A stretch of 64,000 bases of DNA from Corallium rubrum (lineage: Eukaryota; Cnidaria; Anthozoa; Scleralcyonacea; Coralliidae): NCBI GenBank assembly GCA_964035015.1, contig OZ036002.1:7165643-7229642 (forward strand), in the 5' to 3' direction. Every line of letters starts with the position of its first letter. Positions within the stretch are counted from its first letter, which is position 1. Below the pieces are notes generated by a model. The model had not been told where the DNA came from, made no database searches, and worked only from the letters and a program-made list of their open reading frames with translations. This document shows positions 36,101 to 51,694 of the stretch, in pieces. Both the position numbers and the translations under genes were made by a program.

Positions 36101-39100
36101 GGGAGGAGGTGTTTGATGGGTCCATGGGAGGGGGTGTTTGATGGGTCCATGGGAGGAGGTGTTTGATGGGTCCATGGGAGGAGGTGTTTGATGGGTCCAT
36201 GGGAGGGGGTGTTTGATGGGTCCATGGGAGGAGGTGTTTGATGGGTCCATGGGAGGAGGTGTTTGATGGGTCCATTGGGAGGAGGTGTTTGATGGGTCCA
36301 CGGGAGGAGGTGCTTAATGGGTCCATGGGAGGGGGGTGTTTGATGGATCCATGGGAGGAGGTGTTTGATGGGTCCATGGGAGGAGGTGTTTGATGGGTTC
36401 ATGTGAGGGGGTGTTAGATGGGGCAATGGGAGGGGGTGTTTGATGGGTCAATGGGATGGGGTGTTTGATGGGTTCATGGGAGGGGGGGGTGTTTGATGGG
36501 TCCATGGGAGGAGGTGTTTGATGGGTCCATGGGAGGAGGTGTTTGATGGGTTCATGGGAGGGGGTGTTTGATGGGTCCATGGGAGGAGGTGTTTGATGGG
36601 TCCATGGGAGGAGGTGTTTGATGGGTCCATGGGAGGAGGTGTTTGATGGGTTCATGGGAGGGGGTGTTTGATGGGGCAATGGGAGGGGGTGTTTGATGGG
36701 TCAATGGGATGGGGTGTTTGATGGGGCCATGGGAGGGGGTGCTTGATGGGTTCATGGGAGGTGTTTGATGGGTCCATAGGGGGGTGCTTGATGGGTCCAT
36801 GGGGGGGGGGTGTTTGATGGGGGTGTATTTGATGGGTCCATGGGGAAGGGGTGCTTGATTTGTACATTAGTTAAGCCCTATCCCAAGTGTTGCAAAAGGC
36901 ATTTAAATTCTATACTAAACCAGTTGGTAGTTAGGTTAGAAAAACCCTGGCTTACTGTTAATCAGAACAGTTTTACATTTTGTACATTTAGTAATCTGTA
37001 CATTGATTATGCACATTCTATTTCTCTGGTCTTCAAAAATATCTTGCAATCAGTTCTTGAAACTACCATAGTTTATCAAATGTTACCTACCTCACAAATT
37101 CTAGGAATAAGGCCAGGGTCATTTTTCTAATAATTTCAAAAAAGTTATGAATAATGATAAAATATTATACATCAGATTATATACTTGTGTTATGATAGTT
37201 TGCTATAAAAATATAAAATAAATGTTGTTTCAGTTCACTTACAGAGTCTCCCATCATGGTGTACGTTTTACCCGACCCTGTTTGTCCATAGGCAAAAATA
37301 CAAGCATTATATCCTTCAAATGCAGCTTTCACAATCATGGAACCAAGATCCGCAAACACCTGTTGAAAAATTCAGAAACACAATTAGATTGTGTTAATCT
37401 CAAGTAGGTGGATCTTTTTTTTTACTTTTTATTTTGTTAGTACTTAGCATAATTTGCTATCAGAATCATTGCAATGCCTTGACAAGTTAGCTGCAGGCAC
37501 TGGACTTAATTTTACACAGTTTGTTTTTCTGCATTGAGTTTATTCATTTGATTCTTAGTTTGTAAAAAATTAATAGTAAGTGATGTTTTTGATGCAATGT
37601 TTTTAGTGCCAAATAGAGCACTGCTTTTTAGCACAGCTTTGTCTGGTTAAAGATTAAAGGTTGTTTTTCATTCGGTATGCTTTGTTGATACAAGTAACAG
37701 TCACTATCACAAGTTATTGTACATTTTGGAAATTGAACATTCTTATTTTAAAACACTTTAAATGCATTCTATCTTATTTACTTGTCCAATTTGGTTTGGA
37801 AGACAAAGTTGAACATTTTCAACTTCTGATGCACAAATGCAAGACTACTATTAGTAGTAAAAATAAAGCAAAACTATAATAGCCAATGTTTGGTTTCCAA
37901 TGCATAACCAATGATCAAACCAAAAACATTTTCACTTGCATTTCTATAATTTCATAAAATCATGGGAAGATTTTTTCTATTTCTAACCATCACTGCCTAG
38001 AATGTCTGAGGGTTTGCCCTTTTAATAACAACCAAAATCATCTGGTGTTAGACAAAGTAAAACAACACTTTTGGCCACCTCAGGCAGGAATGGGTTAAAT
38101 ATTCCATACACCATAATTATACAGTTGTTCCAACCCATTACACTGAAATAGACCATGAATATTTGACACTATATTATTGTCGGCTGTTGTATATCAAATA
38201 TTACAGTCATCATATATGTGTGGTGTTTTAATAAGAAAAATGATGTTTTTTTATCAAACTGACATGATTGACAAAACTAAACAAGTCCTTACTCATCGAA
38301 GCTAAATCTGACCTGTGATCAACTAATATAATAATATAATGCTAATATAATTAGGGAATATTTAAATATTGGCTCTTGGAATGGGAAGGCATTGCTGTTT
38401 AGACTAATAAAACCACAGTAAATTTTTGTAAGCAATTACAACCAAAATATGATCCATTATTTTGAAATAAACATCAATATATTAAGTTAAATCGAATAAG
38501 AAGATTATATAAGTAAAAACAAATGGTTTATAGCAGCTTGGGGCGTAAATACCGAGCGCTCCAATTAGAAATATCAATAACAAGTTCAAATCAAAATTAT
38601 ACCATTATTAACAGAGGTCAGGAAAAACAGTCAACAAACCCATATGAACGTCGAAATTCACCGAAATTTAAGTGTTTAATTTTAAATAACAGGTGTTGAT
38701 AAATATACAAATCAGGAGATTAGTCTTGTACTGTACAGATACAGAATGTTTTAATTTCGTAATTTTTCAGTTAACCAACCTTGTCTTGCGCAGAGTAATT
38801 CGGACTTCTTCGGTCGGCCGACCAGTACGAATGATCAAATGTGAATTCCTTTATCTTTTCCACCGAACTGGCCTTAAAAATGATAAAAAATGTGTGAAAT
38901 TCTTTCATTACAGGTAATCTTTGATCTATATATAAAATGTCTGACTATGCATACCTTAAAATTAGAAATCTTCGTCTTCTTGCCTTCCATTTCGATAATA
39001 ACCGAAGCCCCTTTGTCATTTTCCCTAGAAGAAGAACAGAGATTGTTTAAAAGAGCTTCAGGGTGATAAATATAGTTCAAAATATTGCGCCAAAAATCTT

Positions 39101-39155
39101 CCTCAGACCTTCTGTTTAATGGCCTCACTCGAACAGCCACTTTGACCGAAGCCAT
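12196..39155 (-). CDS. KIF16B: KIF16B (kinesin-3 with FHA and PX domains), 31 exons, 1526 aa
   Basis: Plus-end-directed kinesin that moves PI3P-positive early endosomes; the C-terminal PX domain binds the lipid. I joined 31 minus-strand exons, all with GT..AG borders and consistent phases, giving 4581 nt. ATG at 39155 ([16 protein letters not shown], the family start) and TGA at 12196-12198. Order: kinesin motor (residues about 1-360), FHA (about 450-540), coiled coil (about 560-1330), PX (about 1390-1515). Exon groups with coordinates are in the four following entries. Human KIF16B is about 1317-1392 aa; the extra length is mainly coiled coil. The gene spans 27 kb although its coding part is 4.6 kb, because introns hold microsatellites, MITEs, SINEs and a 6 kb composite array. 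An ATTAAA at 12062-12067 (minus sense) may be the poly(A) signal. The neighbouring HSBP1-like gene lies 3 kb upstream on the same strand. Confidence 0.93.
12600..12865. mobile_element. Two adjacent palindromes in KIF16B intron 30
   Basis: The first (about 12605-12703) pairs GGTACTGATTTTGTGTTTTC with its complement near 12680. The second (about 12710-12862) pairs ATCAAACACGAGTTTGAGTG / CGAGTGTTTGATC and CATCAGGGGTTCCAAACAC / GTTTGAAGTCCCCTGATG. Non-coding fold-backs; a fragment of the first recurs near 46255. Confidence 0.6.
13653..14100. other. KIF16B intron 28, low-complexity A/T-rich part
   Basis: Contains a poly(A)-rich then poly(T)-rich block at about 13765-13995 that can form an A/T hairpin. 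No gene seen. Confidence 0.5.
14101..14426. mobile_element. Fold-back element directly behind the KIF16B exon 28 donor
   Basis: Arms of about 75-80 bp: AGATAATGGAAGGGGAACTG, GGATAGGAAACTTACGAAAC and CCGGAAACGATGTTT on the left, complemented on the right. The element's edge is about nine bases from the exon 28 donor (exon end 14435), so the exon border nearly abuts the hairpin. The spacer holds unrelated sequence. Confidence 0.8.
14738..19080 (-). CDS. KIF16B: KIF16B exons 19-27: coiled-coil stalk
   Basis: Exons: 18995-19080, 18874-18918, 18731-18784, 17949-18002, 17822-17884, 15767-17449, 15326-15619, 15208-15256, 14738-14821. Exon 24 is unusually large: 1683 nt coding 560 residues of nearly continuous heptad-rich E/K/R/L sequence. 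Exons 20-23 are four short exons of 45-63 nt with identical phase, adding 15-21 residues each, suggesting growth by exon duplication. Exon 27 is acidic ([11 protein letters not shown]) and links to the PX domain. The stalk in the family mediates dimerisation and autoinhibition. Exon 19 ([10 protein letters not shown]) has no strong match I can recall, and its call rests on phase and position. Confidence 0.85.
14891..15160 (+). repeat. Imperfect (CACG)n array in KIF16B intron 26
   Basis: Degenerate ACGC/ACAC tetranucleotide repeats on the plus strand, with a GGAC run near 14930-14945. It begins 48 nt behind the exon 26 donor. Confidence 0.9.
17498..17803 (+). repeat. (CAC/CAT)n trinucleotide array in KIF16B intron 23
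   Basis: Imperfect ACC/ATC triplets filling most of the 372 bp intron. The array starts about 18 nt behind the donor of exon 23 and ends about 49 nt before exon 24. Confidence 0.92.
18085..18718 (+). repeat. (GAAC)n tetranucleotide array in KIF16B intron 21
   Basis: A core of about 90 GAAC copies (18247-18640) is flanked by AAAC repeats and an ACC/AAC triplet tract. The array starts about 12 nt behind the exon 21 donor. It has no T on the plus strand apart from edges, hence no stop codon in any frame. Confidence 0.97.
19252..23648 (-). CDS. KIF16B: KIF16B exons 14-18: neck coil and FHA domain
   Basis: Exons: 23529-23648, 22795-22914, 22640-22691, 21095-21229, 19252-19334. Exon 14 ([20 protein letters not shown]) is the neck coil. 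Exons 15-18 form the FHA domain: [20 protein letters not shown], then [29 protein letters not shown], and [20 protein letters not shown]. In human KIF16B the second motif is SEHCIFEN; here the serine before the histidine is replaced (CKEHC), which may alter phosphopeptide binding. In kinesin-3 motors the FHA region mostly mediates dimer and cargo regulation. Exon 16 has only 52 nt and was found by frame and motif. The 614 bp intron 14 is almost entirely a (GGAA)n array, and intron 16 is filled with SINE copies. Confidence 0.9.
19736..20744. mobile_element. TIR element CACTGGCGTAGCC in KIF16B intron 17
   Basis: Left end CCACTGGCGTAGCCA and right end TGGCTACGCCACTGG are imperfect inverted repeats of about 15 bp. 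The right inner part (GAAATGGCATTTCAAAACCC... GAAGTCACTTCGTGCCCG) looks like the body of a non-autonomous DNA transposon. The left half is a six-copy tandem array (next entry). Target-site duplication is not clear. Confidence 0.65.
19801..20510 (+). repeat. Six-copy, 112 bp tandem repeat made of family B MITE units
   Basis: Units start near 19803, 19915, 20042, 20154, 20266 and 20378 (period 112, once 127 where TTTATAAAGAGATAG is doubled). Each unit is ACTCATTCCTGTCCGGGGGC, then the core CTGGCGTTAGCCAGAATAAA, then CAATTCGGACAAGAAAGAGT. Copies are nearly identical. The unit matches the solitary MITE at 10103-10218, so it is a MITE turned into a small satellite. Confidence 0.9.
20750..20890. 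mobile_element. Short fold-back, family C
   Basis: AATAGCAAAGTGAAAAGGTG and AACGAAATAATGA on the left face CGTCAGTATTTCGTT and TTACCACTTTTT on the right. A better-preserved copy lies at 41045-41240. Confidence 0.55.
21346..22160. mobile_element. tRNA-Ala-like SINE: two tandem copies and one inverted copy
   Basis: On the minus strand, two copies (tRNA-like parts near 21410-21480 and 21715-21790) read GTGGCTCAATGGTTAGAGCG (box A), CTGGCTAGCATTCAGA (anticodon arm, AGC in the loop) and GGTTCGAGTCCCGC (box B). Each is followed by a body with GAGTTTTTCTGAGTATTAC and GCTTGTACAGCAAACAACTG. A third copy near 22010-22160 is on the plus strand and lacks the 5' part. Tandem period is about 305 bp. A further plus copy sits at 25350-25480 and a fragment near 32580. 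Box A/B fit a Pol III SINE head rather than a free tRNA gene. Confidence 0.75.
22170..22335 (-). mobile_element. SINE body fragment
   Basis: Contains the segment AGAGTTGTCGGTTCTCTCCT and TTCTCCGGTTTTCC, shared with the 5S-derived SINEs at 50963-51325 and 59245-59625, but its head differs. It is in KIF16B intron 16, in sense orientation. Confidence 0.55.
22470..22545 (+). mobile_element. tRNA-like sequence (SINE head or tRNA pseudogene)
   Basis: GGCCTCCGTGGTTCAGTGGT... GGTTCAATTCCTGCC ...GGAAGGCC folds as a cloverleaf: acceptor stem GGCCTCC/GAAGGCC with one mismatch, box A-like TGGTTCAGTGGTC, anticodon loop CTAGAAT, and a box B. It is followed by GTGTAGTTGCATTTTTCGC. The mismatch and the surrounding SINEs argue for a tRNA-derived repeat rather than a functional tRNA. 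Confidence 0.5.
22975..23500 (+). repeat. (GGAA)n/(GGGA)n array filling KIF16B intron 14
   Basis: Pure-purine tetranucleotide array occupying about 525 of 614 intron bases. In the gene's sense strand it is a polypyrimidine (CCTT/CCCT) tract starting about 29 nt behind the exon 14 donor and ending about 60 nt before exon 15. Confidence 0.97.
23726..39155 (-). CDS. KIF16B: KIF16B exons 1-13: kinesin motor domain
   Basis: Exons (high to low): 39109-39155, 38955-39024, 38780-38872, 37243-37359, 37091-37126, 35338-35399, 34922-35037, 34740-34809, 34584-34656, 32694-32761, 25724-25824, 24876-24989, 23726-23892. Together 378 codons. The ATP P-loop GQTGSGKT is at residues 95-102, switch I NDVSSRSH at 212-219 and switch II DLAGSE at 247-252 (split between exons 10 and 11). 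Microtubule-facing and neck blocks are also intact: [20 protein letters not shown], then [14 protein letters not shown]. All catalytic motifs are canonical, so the motor should be active. Exon 5 has only 12 codons ([12 protein letters not shown]). Introns 5 and 10 are very large for this gene because of repeat insertions. Confidence 0.93.
24011..24488. mobile_element. Fold-back element in KIF16B intron 12
   Basis: Diverged arms: AGGCAGTAAGACG, CCAATTTTGAT and ACCTTATGACATCATCTACT on the left face GGAGTAGACGACATCATAAG, AATCAAAATTGAAGAG and CATCTTACTGCTT on the right. About 478 bp, immediately followed by a simple repeat. Confidence 0.65.
24506..24750 (+). repeat. (GAGC)n then (GAAC)n array in KIF16B intron 12
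   Basis: Short GAGT, then GAGC, then about 50 GAAC copies. Same motif as the intron 21 array. Confidence 0.96.
25077..25187. mobile_element. 111 bp MITE with CCCCGTTTACACT termini
   Basis: Near-perfect palindrome: GACCCCGTTTACACTAGAGC and its complement GCTCTAGTGTAAACGGGGCC, with CAAAAGTATCCGGATTCACA inside. Related CCCCGTT(T/C)ACAC ends occur at 35085-35270 and 57965-58320. Confidence 0.85.
25235..25600. mobile_element. Fold-back split by a SINE copy in KIF16B intron 11
   Basis: Arms GAAATATAGTAAGGTTAGAT ... AGGAGTCTAACGTTTCGAA and AAGCTCATTGTTTGTTTACA ... ACTATATTTCGAT pair with each other. A tRNA-Ala-like SINE (25350-25480) occupies the loop, starting directly after the left arm. Confidence 0.75.
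25862..26200. mobile_element. Left outer inverted repeat and palindrome bordering the composite array
   Basis: CGTACCCGAGTAATTCAGCG (25869-25888) is repeated in inverse orientation at about 32530-32549. Inside, 25945-26200 is itself a palindrome: GTGTTTACCGCTTATT / GATAAGCGGTAAACAC and CTAACCTGACACAGTGAT / ATCACTGTGTCAGGTTAG. Non-coding. Confidence 0.65.
26375..32428. mobile_element. Composite array M-X-M-X-scar-X-M in KIF16B intron 10
   Basis: Three copies of a 1765 bp unit X (26627-28391, 28644-30408, 30412-32176) alternate with a 252 bp palindromic element M (26375-26626, 28392-28643, 32177-32428). Between X2 and X3, M is reduced to CTG (30409-30411). M ends are CAATCATTGACA and its complement. 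The whole 6054 bp is flanked by TA (26373-26374 and 32429-32430), while inner M copies have GA/TC neighbours, so the TA pair belongs to the composite, not to single M copies. Copies look identical by eye. X has no long ORF: only a 70-codon minus-strand ORF (28114-28326, 30131-30343, 31899-32111) with no recognised family. The composite is mobile-element-like; an assembly duplication must be excluded. Confidence 0.8.
27377..27642. repeat. Iteron-like TTTACCACAC cluster in unit X (copy 1)
   Basis: Copies of CACACTTTACCA occur at about 27377-27400, 27505-27517 and 27540-27563, and three reversed GGTAAAGTGT copies at 27611-27640. The same cluster recurs at +2017 and +3785 in the other X units. 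Direct plus inverted iterations over 270 bp resemble a protein-binding or replication site; function unknown. Confidence 0.7.
32525..32560. repeat. Right outer inverted repeat of the composite region
   Basis: GGAATCGCTGAATTACTCGG followed by GTACG is the complement of 25866-25893. It follows a poly(A)-like AAATAAAAAAAAAAAAGAAA stretch at about 32500-32524. Confidence 0.7.
33048..33399. mobile_element. hAT-like MITE with 8 bp target-site duplication
   Basis: TTTGAACA is duplicated exactly at 33040-33047 and 33400-33407. Between them lies a 352 bp element with inverted ends CAGGGGCGTAGGAAGC / GCTTCCTACGCCCATG and a G-run/C-run rich right part. An 8 bp duplication fits hAT transposons. Non-coding. 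Confidence 0.85.
33659..34002. mobile_element. TIR element with ACACACGTAAAAA ends and AACAGGTTGT-rich interior
   Basis: Ends TACACACGTAAAAACGCG and TTTTTACGTGTGTA are inverted. The interior consists of degenerate palindromic repeats such as AACAAGTTGTTAACAGGTTG. Non-coding. Confidence 0.7.
35085..35270. mobile_element. MITE with CCTCGTTTACACGATGCC-type ends in KIF16B intron 6
   Basis: GATGCCGGTACAATTTGAAA near 35104 and TTTCAAATTGTACTGGCATC near 35233 form the arms, followed outside by CGTTTACAC and GTTTGAACGGGG. Related to the element at 25077. Confidence 0.75.
35525..36860 (+). repeat. 24 bp minisatellite in KIF16B intron 5
   Basis: About 55 copies of GGTCCATGGGAGGAGGTGTT plus TGAT, with variants GGAGGGGG, GCTTGATG and GGTTCATG. 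It starts about 230 nt behind the exon 5 donor. Because 24 is a multiple of three and the unit lacks stops in several frames, it creates long artificial minus-strand reading frames; these are not genes. Confidence 0.96.
37360..38779 (-). other. KIF16B intron 3, mostly plain sequence
   Basis: AT-rich 1.4 kb intron. A worn family B MITE (CATCTGGTGTTAGACAAAGT, then CAGGCAGGAATGGGTTAA) lies at about 38000-38100. Nothing else recognised. Confidence 0.5.
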
Positions 39156-40200
39156 TTTTCTTCTTTTAAATAGAAACCGGGGTACGTTTAATGAACTCTA
39201 AAATCAAAGAATTGTTGCAAAGAATACATTTCTTGCGTTGTAATTCAACTTTTCTCCTAAAAAAACGTGTTTACAAAAACATTCGTGACATCGTCTGAAG
39301 CTCTGCATGGAGAATAATAGTTAATGCAATACTCCTGGGTTACCAATCTCCGAGGTATAATACTCGCATATCAGATGTTCCTTATAAAGAATTAACAAAA
39401 TCCTGTATTGAATATCACAGGAAAATGTTAAAAACATATTATTTATGTAATATATTTATAGTAATTAGTATTTTATATAATAATGGTATATTGTTATCCA
39501 CTTATCGGGTATATACAAAAACACACATCCAGGGTTTATTCTCCGGGGTTTCTTATCGTGTCAATAAGGGATCAGTTTGCGACTTCCTCGAAATATTCCA
39601 GAAAGGAAAGTGAAAATTATCACTGAGTCATCATAATTAATTCGTATGTCGTTGTTTAGGCCTGAACACGCTCGTTTTCTTCTGTCGTTTTCCGTCTATA
39701 TATTATATATTATATATGACGTTTTCCTGACATTTTCTATGGATTATTAAAGTTCATAGATTTAAAATGTCTTAAAAATGAAAACAATATTAAAAGATTC
39801 TTTTGTACAATACGGAAAGAAACATTTCGGAGAAATTAGGAAGGCCTCATAGCCTTCAGATGGGTTTTGTCGATTAGTTGGTCTCTCTGAAACGTTGGAT
39901 ATTACGATACTTCTAATTTTGAAATTACAATGCATGAATGCAAGCAGGCTGTTTGGCATGCTTGTTTTCGCTTTCATTTTGCCAACTTTAAATTAAAGCG
40001 TAGTTTACAAGAAAGAAAATGCACCGTTTATACTTTTGAAACAAAATATAGGATGGGCAAACGCAAAAATTGCTGTCAAATGCATATGCACACGCCTTTC
40101 TTTTTAGACTTTGTAAAATACCTTTTAAAAAATGAGATGAAAGCCTAAAGAACAAGCATATAATTTTGCCAGGAGGTTATGTTTTTACCCCTTTTAATAT

Positions 40201-40524
40201 GTCTGTCTGTCCGTCCGTCCGTCCGTCCGTCCGTCCGTCAGTCCGTCCTTCCGTGCGTTCGCCCGTTCGCCCGTTCGCCCGTTCGCCCGTTCGCCCGTTC
40301 GCCCGTTCGCCCGTTCGCCCGTTCGTCCGTCCGTCCGTCCGTCCGTCCGTCCGTCCGTCCGTCCGTCCGTCCGTCCGTCCGTTCGTTCGTTCGTTCGTTC
40401 GTTCGTTCGTTCGTTCGTTCGTTCGTTCGTTCGTTCGTTCGTTCGTTCGTTCGTTCGTTCGTTCGTTCGTTCGTTCGTTCGTTCGTTCGTTCGTTCGTTC
40501 GTTCGTTCGTTCGTTTGTCTGTCG
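40201..40524 (+). repeat. (CCGT)n, (CGCC)n and (CGTT)n compound array
   Basis: Blocks of CCGT, then GTTCGCCC octamers, CCGT again, then about 34 CGTT copies. The only long array in the window whose plus strand is pyrimidine/G rather than T-free. Confidence 0.96.
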
Positions 40525-41044
40525 CTAGGATATCTCAAAAACTAGGTTGGCCATAGACCAACGACCAGTTTTGTTGAACTTAGTCAAAATTTGGATGAGA
40601 AATTAATAAAAATCTGACCGCAAGATTCTCCGTGTATACGAAATGCTTGCTTGCGCTCATTATCTTTATTTTATGCAAATATTTTTGCATAATTTTGGTA
40701 CAAGTGCAATCAAAGCATTTTATTCATACATGCATGTGTTGGTCTCGTGAGCTAGCCTGGTTAGCGGGATGGCTCGTTTTCTTTTTAAACATTTCTAATA
40801 ACCCGCTGGCGGAGGTATATGCAGTCTGCCCTCTAGTTAAATTATATATTCTTAATTTCTTATATTATAAAACTTCAGTGTAGCGAGCAGGAAATTTCTC
40901 TTTTACTTTGCTTCAGTTTCCTATAGCCATGCAGGGTTGTGTTGCAGCCCAAATTCACACGGACTTCTGTTCCTCCATTTCTTGCCGATAAATATTCAGA
41001 AGAAAAATCAATAATGCTCAGTATATCTCATGTTTATAAAAACG

Positions 41045-41240
41045 TAGAGTGCTGCGTAGACAGTGTTTTGCATAGAACAAAGAAAGTGAAAAAGTAGTGA
41101 ACTGCCAAGATTTTTAACAACGAAATACTGACGCTTCGAGCAGAGCACTTCATCAGAGTAAGACCAAAAGCTCAGCTCGAAACGTCAGTATTTCGTTACT
41201 AAAAATCTCAGCAGTTCGCCACCTTTTCACTTTGCTCTAT
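41045..41240. mobile_element. Fold-back, family C
   Basis: Left GTAGAGTGCTGCGTAGACAG ... AACGAAATACTGACGCTTCGAG; right CTCGAAACGTCAGTATTTCG ... CACCTTTTCACTTTGCTCTA. Related to 20750-20890. Confidence 0.7.
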
Positions 41241-41311
41241 CTTATGTTGTTCCACTTGGAACCATGCAGAAATTACTTGCGTTGTAAAGCAATTCTTAGA
41301 AATGATCTCAC

Positions 41312-41410
41312 ACTCAAGGCCCCAATGTCACACGAGGCAATTTTTCTTGCAACGTAACAGTGCTTCAAGGTGTATGTTACACGAAAAATCGCCTCGTGGA
41401 ACACTCCTAG
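41312..41410. mobile_element. Small MITE with ACGAGGCAATTTTTC arms
   Basis: CACACGAGGCAATTTTTCTT on the left and GAAAAATCGCCTCGTGGAAC on the right. About 100 bp. Similar to 10550-10703. Confidence 0.6.
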
Positions 41411-42123
41411 TTTGTAGCTGACATTTCAGAAGCGCTCTAAAGAGATTTTAACCCTCTCAACCCTGAATTCCCTTTTGGTATTTTACTCTGGCTAACGCCT
41501 GACGATTTTACTCGTCATTGAAAGGGTTAAACATGCATGGAGTCGACATTAGGCGTTGACTCCTTCTCGCTAGATTTGTCGATGTCATGAGCTGACTCCA
41601 TCATTGAGTGATCAGACAGTGGGACCAGTGGGCTCCATCCGAAGTCCCCAGCAATGGCCAGCATCACTGCGCAACCTGTTTGGAGCCCTTCTGGCTTTGG
41701 AGTGAATTACAGTATAGCGTTATAAACGCAGGGATCAGAGTGAATGAGTTATAGACAACTAATCGCAGCGTACAAATAAAAAATAAATACTTCAGAATCC
41801 TTTAATCTGAGCAAAACAAACACGCATCAAGCAATGGCGGCATTTACAAAACGCATGCTGTATGGGGAACAGTCTTCTTGAAGAGAAAGGCAGTAAAATA
41901 ATCTTGAAGCCAAAAATCCATAGTGACGAACATGGTTTGAATTCAGTGTAAAAATATCGAAAAACTTTAAAAAAATGTCCTTGGTGAAGAAATTAGGTTC
42001 AACGCCATACCACGCGACGCCTTCAGTCTCTTGGCAACCACACAAGTTTAATCGTCAGCCCCAAATATTTCGTCTCGTGGTTGGGGGGCAGAGGTAGTTG
42101 GCGATAAAAAAATCTCTTATCCA

Positions 42124-42381
42124 TCATTCGTTCTCTTCTTGTTCCAATCCCGAAAGTTCCGTCTCGCTTTCATTGTCATCGTAAGGTTCACTCACACCAG
42201 CATCGTCCATTAGTGCCATTAAACCTTTCTCAATTTGGTCAATCTTTTTCCCAGTGCCGTTGAAACGAGCGACAATCGAGTCTTCCGTCTTGCTCATCTT
42301 GTCCTGCAGCTGCTGAAACACATTCTGGACAAACACGGTCAGTTCGCGAGCAGTTGTCGGGCTTAATCCTGAACTCTCCAT
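42124..42381 (-). CDS. HSBP1-like heat shock factor-binding protein, 85 aa, single exon
   Basis: Members of this small coiled-coil family bind the trimerisation region of HSF1 and oppose its activity; HSBP1 also takes part in WASH complex assembly. ATG at 42381 (MESSGLSPTTARELTVFV), stop at 42124-42126. The central helix LTVFVQNVFQQLQDKMSKTE, then KKIDQIEKGLMALMDDAGV, follows the human HSBP1 pattern LTSVVQTLLQQMQDK ... RIDDLEKNIADLM.QAGV. A longer, acidic C-terminal tail (about 25 residues ending EQEENE) is not in the human protein. No ATG occurs upstream in frame before a non-ATG region, so I take 42381 as the start. It faces CCDC170 across 460 bp. Whether it is HSBP1 or HSBP1L1 cannot be decided by eye. 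Confidence 0.82.
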   Translation of the reverse strand: MESSGLSPTTARELTVFVQNVFQQLQDKMSKTEDSIVARFNGTGKKIDQIEKGLMALMDDAGVSEPYDDNESETELSGLEQEENE

Positions 42382-42841
42382 TCCCAAAACAATGTTTCTT
42401 TGTATCCTAATATTCAAAGGGAAATTTAACGTCTACACGTTGTTACTGAGGTGCAGACAAATGATTTGCAAGCGATGGTTCACGGCGAAACGCTGACCGA
42501 CCGACCGTAACAGACGCTTTGATGGCTTAATTTACATTTGTAATTCGACCTAAATTTTATTCCTTCCGGTGGCAAAACATATTTTCGCTTCTCTTAGATT
42601 CGTTTCACTATTTTTAACTATAAGTTTTGTTGCTAAAAAGTTTAAAAATATTTCAGCTATATTCACAATTTGACTGATAACAAGTTTAATTTATAAGAAA
42701 CATGGAGTGTGAAGCGTGGTTACCGGTTGCCGTGTTACGATTTCCATGGTAACATGACGCTTTGATATCAAGAAAACATTCTCTACAAATTATTCACGAT
42801 ATACTATTTCATTTTACGTTCTGTAAGACGGTGTAACAATC
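42382..42841. promoter_or_regulatory. Bidirectional HSBP1-like/CCDC170 promoter with X-box-like motifs
   Basis: The 460 bp between divergent ATGs contains ATTTCCATGGTAAC at 42740-42753, one mismatch from the RFX X-box consensus GTNRCC-N(0-3)-RGYAAC, and GGTTACCGGTTGCC at 42718-42731, two head-to-tail GTNRCC half-sites. The motifs lie about 90-125 bp upstream of the CCDC170 ATG, a usual X-box distance for ciliary genes. Binding is inferred. Confidence 0.55.

Positions 42842-51694
<8,853 letters not shown>

Larger units (their letters stand above)
39156..42123. other. Intergenic region between KIF16B and the HSBP1-like gene
   Basis: Holds the KIF16B promoter, which I cannot resolve, the CGTT/CCGT array (40201-40524), a fold-back (41045-41240), a small MITE (41312-41410) and a family B remnant (41450-41530). 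No coding exon recognised. Confidence 0.5.

Noticed and set aside
35459-36426. Frames of 120-290 codons rich in P, H and T
   Set aside because: Product of the 24 bp minisatellite, lying wholly in KIF16B intron 5.
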